In this document: positions 1 to 9,364 of the stretch, one piece after another
Numbering within the stretch: the stretch's first letter is position 1
How the letters are laid out: every line of letters begins with the position of its first letter
DNA from: Byssothecium circinans
Lineage: Eukaryota; Ascomycota; Dothideomycetes; Pleosporales; Massarinaceae
Length of the DNA: 64,000 nt
Direction of reading: 5' to 3'
Assembly (NCBI GenBank): GCA_010015675.1
Contig: ML976984.1
Location: 186,016-250,015 of the forward strand
The notes under the pieces: generated by a model
Databases searched by the model: none
The model's input: the letters and a program-made list of their open reading frames with translations, nothing else
What the model was told of the DNA's origin: nothing
Program-made: the position numbers and the translations under genes

Positions 1-430
1 ACACGGTTAAGATCTGGGATCCAAGCAGCGGCGCCTGCCTGTCAACGCTTAAGGGGCATAGCGGTGGGGTTAGGTCCGTGGCCTTCTCCTACGACTTAGC
101 ACGGCTCGCGTCGGCGTCGGACGACGACACGGTTAAGATCTGGGATCCGAGCAGCGGCGCCTGCCTGTCGACGCTTAAGGGGCATAGCGGTTGGGTTAGG
201 TCCGTGGCCTTCTCCTATGACTCAGCACGGCTCGCGTCGGCGTCGTCCGACAACACGGTTAAGATCTGGGATCCGAGTAGTGGCGCCTGCCTGTCGATGC
301 TTAAGGGGCATAGCGGTGCGGTTTGGTCTGTGGCCTTCTCCCATGACTCAGCACGGCTCGCGTCGGCGTCGGACGATAAGACGGTTAAGATCTGGGATCC
401 GAGCAGCGGCGCCTGCCTGCAGACCCTCAA
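1..430 (+). repeat. 126-bp tandem WD40-coding repeats
   Basis: About three and a half copies of a 126-bp unit run in from the left edge. The segment around GGTTAAGATCTGGGATCC recurs at 126-bp spacing. Copies differ by scattered substitutions, several of them in codons for blade-surface positions, and the length never varies from a multiple of three. This indicates recent unequal exchange or gene conversion. Confidence 0.9.
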
Positions 431-602
431 TGTTGGCCGGACACTCTACCGCATCTCTTTCGATCATACTGATTCATACCTTAACACTGAGATTGGCACC
501 ATTAGTCTTAGAAACCCATCAGATTCAATTGTACCCCCGAATAATGCAGAAGTCCAACAACCTCAATACAAAGGCATAGCTTTAAGTTCAGATGGGGTTT
601 AG
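1..602 (+). CDS. WD40-repeat C-terminus of a NACHT/STAND-type (NWD) protein, 5' end off the window
   Basis: The frame is open from the left edge to TAG at 600-602. It encodes WD40 blades with the core TVKIWDPSSGACL. Copies start at 1, 127, 253 and 379, exactly 126 bp (42 codons) apart, and differ at only a few positions. Such near-identical 42-residue blades are typical of fungal STAND proteins of the HET-E/HNWD class, which detect ligands in allorecognition or defence; no NACHT domain is in the window, so this is family inference. After the last blade a diverged tail begins (LNVGRTLYRISF). The TAG appears to replace a Trp codon, because the same frame continues with conserved-looking tail sequence to TAA at 729-731. 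The allele is either truncated by about 43 residues or a pseudogene. Confidence 0.8.
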   Translation, partial: TVKIWDPSSGACLSTLKGHSGGVRSVAFSYDLARLASASDDDTVKIWDPSSGACLSTLKGHSGWVRSVAFSYDSARLASASSDNTVKIWDPSSGACLSMLKGHSGAVWSVAFSHDSARLASASDDKTVKIWDPSSGACLQTLNVGRTLYRISFDHTDSYLNTEIGTISLRNPSDSIVPPNNAEVQQPQYKGIALSSDGV

Positions 603-731
603 ATTACATATAACTCGAAGATGTTTATATGGTTGCCCTCAGAATATCAGCCGTCATGCTCAGCAGTGTTAGACAATACAATCAGCGTTGGGGTTGGATC
701 AGGAAGGGTATGGTTCGTTAGCACGTCATAA

Positions 732-1569
732 AGCCTTTAGTATTCCTTTATTATTTATTATCTTATTTTCTCTATTCCTCTATTTCATAGGGGGCCGGGG
801 ATCAAGGTGTATATATACTTCCCTAAGTTGCACGCCGAAGGTTCGAGCATCCTCTAGATCAAGTGGCAAGCCTGCACGTAGAATCACGTGCTTGATATTT
901 GCTACCAGAAATCCAGTGTAATATACCATCATCCAATCTTATTCCATCGCTGTCTGACTGCGCGATAATATAGCTTAGTAAAAGGACCCTGCTGGCCTAG
1001 TCTATGTCAGCGGTAGTGGTCCTATGAGAGAACAGCTGGCGGCAACGAACACCATCCCGCCATCCAAAAATAGCCTCTTAGTCGTTAGACATTTGTGGAA
1101 TAGCGTGAACATTCACTGGTTATGCATAGAATAAAATACAATATGGTAATAATTTCCAGTGATACACCACGTAAGCTCGCTAGATCGGCCCGCGAAAATC
1201 GTGCTTAGGGCCCCCTCCGCGCGGATAAATGCGGATTGCATCATACTACGGACCGAGTATCTGCAAAGCTCTGCATTACTTCCTTACACTATAGAGCTAT
1301 CGTTTGGGACCCCCGAATTCTAGCATCTATGAATAGCCGTCTTATTGTGGGGATGTAAAGCAGACGCGGTTTAAGAGGCGTTGGAAGGGACGACCAAGAG
1401 CATAACTAAGAGCGATGTATTTTTTTCGTCACTCACTATTAGCTTAAGGAGAATTCTTGAAAGAAGAGGATCACTATTAATACAATTTGATTTACTGTGG
1501 GGAAAATGGTTGAGATGCTTCTACAACAAATCTTTTGCGGCACGGAGTGCTTTGCGTTACGCAGGGGGG
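732..1569. other. Gene-free, AT-rich stretch
   Basis: I see no coherent frame here. The part after about 1380 may be the decayed 5' part of the transposase that becomes recognisable from 1570, but I could not align it confidently. A TAGCGTGA-containing segment near 1099 has a diverged direct counterpart near 1918, flanking the transposase relic. Confidence 0.4.
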
Positions 1570-1877
1570 GACGTTAGAGGATAACTGCTCTATTCATAGC
1601 TCTAAGGCGACTACCTCAGCCTATCGAGCCCTGGGTATTAGGAAGGCTAAGGGCTGGCCTTCGAACTCACCAGATCTAAATCCCATTGAAAATGTATGGA
1701 GACTACTCAAATATCGAGTGTCAAAGCGATTCCCTCATTCAGAGCAGGAACTACGGCAGTACGTAGTAGAGGAGTGGGAGAAAAATTGAGGTAAATGACT
1801 ATACAAAGTATATTAGAGAGATGAGAGATCGGTGCTGGGCAGTAATTCAGGCTGGGGGTGGGCATACAAAGTGGTAA
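1570..1877 (+). pseudogene. Tc1/mariner transposase relic (C-terminal part)
   Basis: From about 1570 a frame reads LEDNCSIHSSK, then SPDLNPIENVWRLLK. These are the second Asp block (EDNxxxH) and the final acidic block of the Tc1/mariner DDE catalytic core. An A-run at about 1785-1790 shifts the frame; the next frame continues with REMRDRCWAVIQ and a GGGHTKW ending at TAA 1875-1877, matching the usual C-terminus of these transposases. The N-terminal DNA-binding region and first catalytic Asp are not recognisable. The element is dead: truncated and frameshifted. Confidence 0.75.
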
Positions 1878-1991
1878 TAGAATGTCATTTTGTATGTAAT
1901 CTATATAGAAAATGGTATAGCGTGAGCATTTGGTGGCGCTCGGTCGAACCGCGCTAATAGCCCGTTCATGATCCCCCCTTGTACTATGCAG

Positions 1992-2070
1992 CATCCCACA
2001 GGACCACCCAGCTAGACTAACCAACTCGGGCAAGATAGAATAGGAGGTGGGGTCCTAGCCCCACGCCCGC
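1992..2070 (+). repeat. Left arm of an inverted-repeat pair
   Basis: This segment starts with CATCCCACAGGACCAC and contains AGACTAACCAACTCGGG. It matches the reverse complement of 2495-2578 over about 80 bp with scattered, mostly transition, differences. Outer ends are CATCCC/GGGATG. It could be a terminal inverted repeat of a roughly 590-bp non-autonomous element, or one of two oppositely inserted copies of a short element. Confidence 0.7.
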
Positions 2071-2494
2071 TTCGTAGGGCTGAGCGAAAAGCAAAAGCGT
2101 TTCATCTCAATCTATTAACAACGTAAGCGGCTTGGTCGCGTAGTCGTACCGACAATCGCTCACCGGTGACACGCTCCAACATTTCGCCCAAGATGGAATA
2201 ACCGTGGCTGTTTAGAAACCGTTTGGATCGAAAAGAGGCCACAGGAGCAAGCTTGGACAGATGGCGCCACCACATGCAGTCCTTTTGGACCTCCACGCGA
2301 TTATTGAAACAATTCGCCGCGCACCGAAAAACTTCAGCTCATATTTACGAAGCCCTTTTCTACTCCTACAATTCTATGTTTTGTTAAAGGAGAGTGACTA
2401 ACGTGTTAGTTATTGTCGGTGTCTTTGGTGAGAAAGTATTATCTGTGCGGGGCATTCTTTCAACCGCGTGACGTAGCGCAGCGGCGTAGGGCAG

Positions 2495-2578
2495 GGGCGT
2501 GGGCGCGTTGGGCTAGAACCCACTTCCCATCTTATCTTACCCGAGTTGGTTAGTCTAACCGAGTGGTCCTGTGGGATG
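2495..2578 (-). repeat. Right arm of the inverted-repeat pair
   Basis: This is the reverse-complement counterpart of 1992-2070, containing CCCGAGTTGGTTAGTCT and ending GTGGGATGG. The roughly 420 bp between the arms hold a minus-strand open frame of 64 codons (2296-2102) that I do not recognise. Confidence 0.7.
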
Positions 2579-3183
2579 GTCCGGTCCCGAGACGCTCCGC
2601 AACAACGTGGCAGCAAACGAGGCTCAAGATGCTTCCAGCTTGTGCTGCAAGGGACTCAGCCTCAGCCCTAGCCCGCTCGGACGCGGCCTTTGCTCCCAAC
2701 GAAAAGGAACGACTGCTTTCCACTCCAATCGATGCCTTCGTACGCTGCAGCTTTGGTGTTGACCCACCCACACCAAACTGTACGTCAAGCACATGGCTCA
2801 GGGGCAAGCAGAACATGACAAAGGATTCCCAGTCAGTTGATGAAAGAAATCACACCGCCGTGGAGCCTCTGGCTTGATGGCTGATACCACTGAATTGGTA
2901 TGAGGTTGCTATTGGGTTGGTTTTGGGACGAAGCAAGCAATCCCATGGAGTATCTAACAAACGAGAGTGCCCCAGCTTCAGACCAAGCGGTCGTGGCTGT
3001 CCATGAAGCAAACCCATCTATGCAATTACGTTGCAGAAAGGAAGGTGTCGAATGGTATAAAAAGAACAAGAGAAGACCGGTTATGGAGATTCAAACTCAC
3101 TCAACTCCTCAACCGCATCCATACCAACGTCCCCATCCACACCGACGTCCCCCATCCACACCCCGACATCTTCGATCCACAAT
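2579..3183. other. Low-information stretch with a 21-bp duplication
   Basis: Several short overlapping frames exist but none has family signatures. From about 3100 the sequence becomes C-rich, and a 21-bp unit beginning CATCTTCGATCCAC is duplicated at 3167 and 3188, overlapping the proposed start of the next frame. Confidence 0.4.
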
Positions 3184-3561
3184 ATGACATCTTCGATCCA
3201 CACCACGACACCTCCGACCCGCCCGGCTCACCGGGTCTACGTAACGCTCGTGCACGGCATCTTCGGACTCCAAATCGATCGACGCCCAATTAATCCGCGC
3301 GGCGGCTGCGAATACCTTGCCTACCGCTTCTACATCATCCCAGGCACCAACACAGTGCAGCGAGTACGCATCTCTTCAGTGGGTACGCCGCCGGTACATG
3401 AACTCGGTTGGTTTGGAGTTGTCACCATTTTCGGATTGATTTGTCGCGGCACGGTTATAGTGCCTGGATCGAACGATAGGATGACGTTTGAGGCATGGAA
3501 GGATAAGGTGATGCATGATGTCCGCACCAACTACGGGCATCTATGGGAGGAGCTTCTGTGA
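3184..3561 (+). CDS. Uncharacterised 125-residue protein, doubtful
   Basis: This single open frame begins ATGACATCTTCG and ends TGA. After a Thr/Pro-rich N-terminus the sequence looks protein-like (RVYVTLVHGIFGLQ, near residue 18; GWFGVVTIFGLICRG near residues 75-90, a possible membrane segment; ending HLWEELL). I do not recognise a family. It lies between transposon relics and a minisatellite, so it may be a fragment of a broken gene. The start is uncertain because a 21-bp repeat covers it. Confidence 0.35.
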   Translation: MTSSIHTTTPPTRPAHRVYVTLVHGIFGLQIDRRPINPRGGCEYLAYRFYIIPGTNTVQRVRISSVGTPPVHELGWFGVVTIFGLICRGTVIVPGSNDRMTFEAWKDKVMHDVRTNYGHLWEELL

Positions 3562-3575
3562 GGGAGCTGGAGGGG

Positions 3576-3715
3576 GAGAGTGCCGGATGCGGAGAGTGCC
3601 GGATGAGGAGAGTGTTGGATGAGGAGAGTGCTGGAGGAGGAGAGTGCCGGATGAGGAGAGTGTTGGATGAGGAGAGTGCTGGAGGAGGAGAGTGCCGGAT
3701 GAGGAGAGTGCTGGC
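3576..3715 (+). repeat. 16-bp minisatellite with 48-bp higher-order unit
   Basis: Nearly nine copies of a 16-bp unit (GAGAGTGCCGGATGAG and variants with TT or CT for CC, and AGGAG for ATGAG). Three variants in fixed order form a 48-bp unit that is repeated. It begins 15 bp after the stop of the preceding frame and ends just before the 3' end of the phosphotransferase gene. Confidence 0.9.
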
Positions 3716-3730
3716 GTCGGATCCATTATT

Positions 3731-5013
3731 CTAGAATAGAAAACTTAAACCCGCCTTGTTACACTTGTGCATGAACTCTCTCTCTTGTGGGAACGTCTCC
3801 TCAAAATGCTCCAAAAAGTAATCCCACAATAGGTTAGTGTGTTGCTCATACTCCTCATATAACCATCCTCGAGCAAACTTTTCCTGTATGGCCACGAACT
3901 GTGTCCATTCAGGAAGCCATGCACACTCATGCCAGTCAATCAACGTAACCTCCCAGTCTTCGATTGTCGCTCCATCTTCTGATTTGATGGGTCGAACTAT
4001 CATGTTTTCAAATTTGCTATAAGTTGACACACAAAATCAATGAATGTCTCGAATGCATTTCCTGAAGCGAAACTTACAGGTCCAGGTGTGTGAAAGTCGC
4101 TTTGGTCCCCTTCGAAGCACCCATTACAGCTTTGAAGCTTGTCAATTCTTCTGTGTACCTGAACGGGGGTAAACTATAACCAGAAGCCATGACTGTATTC
4201 ATTACCGTTGATAGCTCAAGAGTATCGCAAAATGCATCGATGAGTGCCTTGTAGGAGTTGTACGGGCCGTTCACGATACTCTTATGGGTTGACAAAAAAT
4301 AGTTCCACGGAGGGAAGCCTTTTCGGTTCAGAGTCGAGTAGAATTCGTCGCCTTCGTTGGGGATTGACCGGAGTAAACGAATCTGCTCCGCAAATTTTCT
4401 GCCGATGATTTTGATCGCCGCGGGCTCTAGTTCGCTTAATAATTGGCCGGTAAACTGCTGGCCCTCGATATACTCCATGACCAAGTAACCATCATTGTAG
4501 TACTCCGGTCCTACAGCCCAGGCTGCGAATAGTTTTGGTGTGCGGACTTCATAGTCTTCGAGGAATAGCAAATTATTTGCTTCCTAGTACTTGTAAGCCT
4601 TCTGCCGTAGATGATACGGGGCGAGTAGTTCTTACTATGAAGATATTCATGGCTGACTTGCACTTCTTTGCGACGTATTTGCCCAGCCTGCATACATGGA
4701 CATCCGATTGGGTCGGATAACTTCGCAACCCGGCCGCTCGATCCCTGAAGGCTTGTTCAATTTCAGCAACTGTGGGTAAATCGGTGCATCCGGCACGATA
4801 GTAAGGGAACTTGTCCATGGATACCATGTTATCCATGGACGGATACAGCATGCACCTATCCTCCTCGTGCTGTTCTGCGACGGCTTCGCTATCACTAGTG
4901 CCATACCATTTCTCTAGAAGCTCCGCTAGGGTAGGAACGTTCATTTTACAAGATGTTTCTGCAAGATGATGTGTCGAAGGTGTCAGGAGGGTGTCAGGAG
5001 GTATCTCGGCCAT
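3731..5013 (-). CDS. APH/choline-kinase-like phosphotransferase family protein
   Basis: Three exons give 389 residues: 5013-4636, 4583-4078 and 4016-3731. Intron 1 (4584-4635, 52 nt) starts GTAAGA and ends CTAG; intron 2 (4017-4077) starts GTAAGT and ends ATAG. Joining exons 2 and 3 recreates THLDLKFENMIV, the HxDxxxxN catalytic loop of the aminoglycoside-phosphotransferase/protein-kinase fold, followed by the metal-binding Asp in VTLIDWHE. EANNLLFLED after intron 1 is the usual post-lysine helix. Fungal members are numerous; substrates are mostly unknown and real antibiotic resistance is not implied. The gene appears intact although it sits among repeats. A second ATG at codon 24 is an alternative start. 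Confidence 0.82.
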
Positions 5014-5632
5014 CGACAGCCTTTTAAACTAGGCAAGGCAGCCTTGAAGACAAAGCAGCTATTGCTGTAGCTGCGGCCCGTCTGAATGCGGAACCAGAGG
5101 TCGAAAACGCTGGCCATGACTTCCGGACGCAGAACTAGAGAATGAAGACGTTACCAGGGTAGCTGTGGCTTACCAGATGCGGACAGAGAGAACAAAGCTT
5201 GCTTTCTTCGTAACTGAGGGCGGGAACGTTGGTGATCCCTGACTTCAAACCTGGTTGCAGTCATGCAAAAAAATAGCCACAAAAGTTGTCCTGACTGCCG
5301 GATATAGAATCGGACCAGGAAGATGGTGAGGGAGAACAAAGCCTGCTTTCTTTCAGTCGTACCTATATGCGGGAACGTTGGCGATGCCCTGATTTCATGG
5401 CTGATTGCAGTCATTATTAGAAAAAAGGCAGAAGGTTCCAATGTTCCTGCACCAGTGACGGTTCCAACCTTGGAAGATTCCCGAGGTCGCCCGAGATGTT
5501 TCAGTCACGTGGCTGCATAGCCACACTGCCGTGGCTATACATGCGCGTCATCGGCTCGAACTCGAGAGGAACACGGACTTGTGTATCCTCTCGTCCTCAA
5601 TTGCTATATTGCAATACTCGCGCAACTCCTTC
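5014..5632. repeat. Spacer with a diverged direct duplication (about 145 bp)
   Basis: A segment around GAGAACAAAGCTTGCTTTCTT (5187) recurs as GAGAACAAAGCCTGCTTTCTT (5332). Both are followed about 30 bp later by GCGGGAACGTTGG and then TTGCAGTCAT. The copies differ by substitutions and small indels. No coding frame is convincing before 5633. Confidence 0.65.
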
Positions 5633-6067
5633 ATGGGCCTCCTTTCCATCCTCCCGGAGGAGTACATGTTTGTGGAGACGTGGGTGGGCAGGTTGTTCGT
5701 AAGAAATCATCATCATCATCGTCTCGATTCCCTCAGCTAATGCAGGACACAGTTCATCTTCGGCGTAATTGTAATCGGCCCTTGGGTTTTCCTCATGCTA
5801 TACGACCTCCTTCTCTACCTCTTCCGTTCTGCGACCTACGAGGTACCCTTCATTGGCGGACGAGCTCGTGGGAAAGCCCGTCCGCGCGCCCCTAGCCTCA
5901 CCGAAAGACCCAGCGGCCATCGCCGGAAGTTTAGCCTCGCGAGACTTGCGAATTCGCCCACCCACAGCAGTCGCCGTCTGAATATGGATGCGCCGGAACC
6001 ACGATGGAGGAATATCCACGAGGAAGTGGGCGGTCATAATGCCGGGAAGAGCATGACGGCTGAGTGA
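5633..6067 (+). CDS. Small membrane-anchored protein, uncharacterised
   Basis: Two exons, 5633-5698 and 5753-6067, give about 126 residues. The intron (5699-5752, 54 nt) begins GTAAGA, has GCTAAT near its end and closes ACACAG. The spliced protein starts MGLLSILPEEYMFVETW and then has a hydrophobic segment at about residues 23-47 (GVIVIGPWVFLMLYDLLLYL), a basic stretch with GGRARGKARPRAP, and a polar tail. The join keeps the hydrophobic segment continuous, which is the main argument for this model. In-frame ATG at 5531 would add 34 residues with no obvious feature. The family is unknown to me. Confidence 0.55.
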
Positions 6068-6407
6068 GCGACCTACCACGAACAGAAGACGCGGCACAGT
6101 TGATGTCGTAACCCTACGGTGTATACGCTAGCACCAGGGCATATCAGTGATTAGCAAATATTCTCATGTTCACGCACCTCGCGTGTATGGTGCGGCATTC
6201 ATTTGTTTGCTAATCCAGGCGTTCACGCGCCGGGAAGCGACTTGACGACTGCATTTAGATCGAGTCTGGAGGAAATAGCGGCTCGGCGTACTGCTATCTC
6301 TCGATCCAGAGAAGGTATTCATGGCGTACTGCAGTTGTTTGGGATATATAACGCAATAACTCAACATAGCGTAAAGGCAATTTAGACACTGCGCCAATGT
6401 CGTTTGA

Positions 6408-7094
6408 ATACGAGACATCAGTGAGGCTCCCCCATCGCTCTCACTAGCCAGGCATGTCGACTCTACCACACCGACCACCTATACCGATATCCATACCGAT
6501 CCCGACGGAAGACCACTTGCATCGCTCCATACCGGCTCACCTTATGATATTAACCTGCGGGATCCACGGATGATGAACGCATCGTTCGAGTCGCCGATGG
6601 GTATGGGGATAGAAGGGTGGGATTACTTCTCTGCTGCTATGGGATTGTATGGCGGGCCATTTGAGCATTATAGGGGGTAGGGGAGTCCTTTCCTGCCTGG
6701 ATTCGAATCGGACGCGCTAGTAGGGACGAGACAGCAATACATTGATGAGGTGGTGAGACGGTACATGTTATACGATCATTCGGTGAGAAAGGCATCTCGC
6801 AATAAGGGGGCCGTTGCTGATATTGAACTGTAGAACGAACCTCATGGTCCAGAACATCAACAGCCAAATAAGACCGCAAGCTCCATACTATCGATTGCAA
6901 CTAGGATGGACTGCGCTGCGAAATTTCCGCCGGGGTTCAGAGGACCAAAGACGGCAGAGGAAATCAAGGCTATGGATCGTATGACTTTCCTTCTCGCACG
7001 CAGGACTCTTCTCTGATGATCTGATTTCGCTGACGATTTAACAGGATCGTCTCTGGATCGCATCCTTCGCATCTACAGTCTCCCACGGATCTAA
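6408..7094 (+). pseudogene. Relic of an unidentified gene with two in-frame TAG codons
   Basis: One frame runs from 6408 to 6978, then an intron at 6979-7044 (GTATGA; CGCTGAC branch; AACAG), then a short last exon to TAA at 7092-7094. It reads protein-like throughout (WDYFSAAMGLYGGPFEHYRG; QQYIDEVVRRYMLYDHS; AAKFPPGFRGPKTAEEIKA; RSSLDRILRIYSLPRI) but is interrupted by TAG at 6678-6680 and 6831-6833. Both would be CAG (Gln) after a single C-to-T change in a CpA context. The preserved intron and codon pattern suggest recent inactivation. I do not recognise the family, and the 5' end is not defined. Confidence 0.55.
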
Positions 7095-7673
7095 GATTAT
7101 TGCCCCTACAAGTGTAGGATGGTTTGCATCCGAGGGCAACACAACAAGCGAAGCTTTTCGATTTTTGGGCGCGAATTAGATATCGGAGAGGCAGAGGATG
7201 AGGGCCGGGTGCAAACTTTACTAATGAAAACATTTTCGATACTGTACAGTACTGTGCTAAAAGGCTTGCGACACTTTCGCAGGTCCAAACTGGGGAAAGC
7301 GTTGCACCTGCAGGGGGGCGGAGCTTTTACACAAGACTGTGCACATAAGGAGGGTTTTCACTTCAGTTGTCAAATTTCTAACGGACTTGCTCATACTTCT
7401 TTCTTCCAACATCTCGCACGAGATTACCTAGGTAATATAAGCATTATGGTTCATGTTCTGCGTTTCTCTCCAGTGCGTTTTCCTGGTTTCCCTGTTGACA
7501 TGTGACTAAGCGGCGCTAGACCTGCGTAGCCAACCACAGCGCCGCAGACGCTGTACGCGCCCTAAGCGCCAATTCGGCATCTAATGATCCTCCACCTATA
7601 CGCCTGTGAAGTATATAGGAAGGCGAAATTTGCAGTGCGAAGGCCATCGTATCCCTAGTAGCTCTTCTTCAAC
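7095..7673. other. Intergenic, no supported gene
   Basis: A 128-codon open frame at 7119-7505 has no family signature, and its composition looks like chance. The end of this stretch is the promoter and leader of the following gene. Confidence 0.4.
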
Positions 7674-9176
7674 ATGTTGGGTCTTCACCTCTTTGACCTC
7701 GGAACACCACAGTCATGGGCGATTCTACTCATCGGGACGTGCTTAAGCGTGCTGGCTTGGAGGGGACTAGAAATATACCAAGGAAGACTTCGTGTGAGTT
7801 CCTTCCTCCTTTCTTCACCTGTTGTATATATCATCTGGAAGTTGGCTTGACGTAACATCGCTGTAGCGTAAGATATCACCGCAACCCCTCACTGCCACCC
7901 CAAGCTCGCGGAAGAGAGCACAGCCAGACTTCTCAGAGGCGGCGTACTACCAGATTGATGCACTGAAAGGTTTGGATCTGGAGAATGAAGAACCGCTCAA
8001 GCTGAGGCCGTTCAAGGCGAAGTATTATCTAACCATGGGTGAGTCCGCCTCCCATTATCTTTTGTTCCTTCTCCCTCCTTCAATTACTACCCTACGAGTG
8101 CAAACACGCTGCAACGTTGCCCCAGACCCAAATCGCGGGAAGCGATGCAAGGCTTTCAACACATGACTACAAAACTATTTTCCAGAAGAATTCCTACATT
8201 ATTCCCCCCACAATCCACAATCACTTCCCACACCGTAACCCAACCATACTTCTAACCCAACTCCACAGCAATCGAAAACATAGCCATAAACGACCTAATA
8301 ACCATGGACAAAACATACGCATCCCGCCTCGCCCTCCGTCGCCAACTAATCCGCGACCACCACGACGAAATCATAGCCTGGACCCCGGTCGTCGCCCCCG
8401 CAGTCCACGAACTCTACACCTGGCTCACCAGCACCTACCTCCCCCAACGCTTCCCCACAGTCTTCACGCTGCAACCCAAGCACCTTCTCAACCGCGTCAC
8501 AAACGAGACACTCCCACTCGACCCCTGCTCGACAGAAGAAGCGCTGCAGATCCTAGGCGGGAACATAGATGACGAGTTCCTGTTCTTACTACCGATTGGA
8601 GAAGACGGCGAGGATCATGGAAAGTACAGGTTAGAAGGCTTCGTGACGTGTTTCCCAAGCGGCTTCTCCACGAAGCAGAAACTGGGCCTGAAGCTCGCGG
8701 ATATCCACGCCCCGGTCCCTGGCTATGTGCACCGGCTCGAGAAATCCATGGATCGCTTCTTTGCCTCTCTTCCTGTAGGCAGGGTCGTGAAGAGGCAGAA
8801 TTGGAGTGTCACGAATGATGCGCGCCTTTTCGCTACTACGGGGAACCATATGTCGGAGACCGAATTTTCTTCGAGTGCTGCTAATGCTGGTTCGGTGGGG
8901 GATGGAGAGGGGATTGATTTGAGGCAGACGCGCTTGAGGTGTGAACGCCAAACTGTGCATAGGTTGCCACGGACGGGGGCGGTGGTTTTTGCGTTTAAGA
9001 CGTATCAGTATCCGGTGGAGGAGCTGAGGGATGAGGGGGTAGGTGAGGAGTTGGCGATGGCGATTGAGGGGTTGGGAGAGGGGAATGTGCCGGGTATGAC
9101 GGTTTATAAAAGACAGGTTGTTTGGGGGGAGAAGGTTAAGAGGTTTTTGAGAGGGGAGATTGGGGTCGATGATTAA
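7674..9176 (+). CDS. Heme-dependent oxidative N-demethylase-like protein (HODM_asu-like, formerly DUF3445)
   Basis: Exons 7674-7793, 7867-8038 and 8269-9176 encode 399 residues. Introns are 73 and 230 nt (GTGAGT donors; CTGTAG and CACAG acceptors). The N-terminus has a hydrophobic segment (WAILLIGTCLSVLAW) and is probably a membrane anchor. The rest matches the DUF3445 family: FKAKYYLTMAIENI across intron 2, LALRRQLIRDHHDEI, and near residue 320 the signature RCERQTVHRLPRTGAVVF followed by KTYQYPVEEL. Bacterial relatives are the heme-binding subunit of dimethylamine-type N-demethylases. The fungal substrate is unknown. Intron 2 is long for this window but the join is unambiguous. Confidence 0.85.
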
Positions 9177-9364
9177 GGGTTAGATGGAGTGGGGTGGGTT
9201 GAGACGGGTTCGAAGCTCGGTGTTGGGGGGCGCGCTTGCTTAGCGAGCATTTATTCATTGGGCGAGGTGGTTGTCATGATTTCCTGTTCATGATGCATGT
9301 TGGTATCTATACGACTTTATTCCCTCTTCGATATGTACAATTCCCCGTGTGAATTTCACTCCGA

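Noticed and set aside
1992..2578. tRNA-derived SINE in the inverted-repeat arms (GGGTTCTAGCCC resembles a B box)
   Set aside because: The A box is poor and its spacing does not fit; kept only as a repeat pair.
2550..2877. Overlapping frames on both strands of about 90-100 codons
   Set aside because: Neither strand shows domain signatures; the region is next to repeats and probably non-coding.
4573..4640. Apparent frameshift in the phosphotransferase gene at the AAATAA stop
   Set aside because: A 52-nt intron (GTAAGA...CTAG, 4584-4635) removes the stop and restores the family sequence, so the gene is intact.
6660..6690. Frameshift in the G-rich stretch of the relic gene
   Set aside because: The downstream coding is in the same frame; the only lesion there is the TAG codon.
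7119..7505. 128-codon open frame
   Set aside because: No family motif, no convincing start context and chance-like composition.
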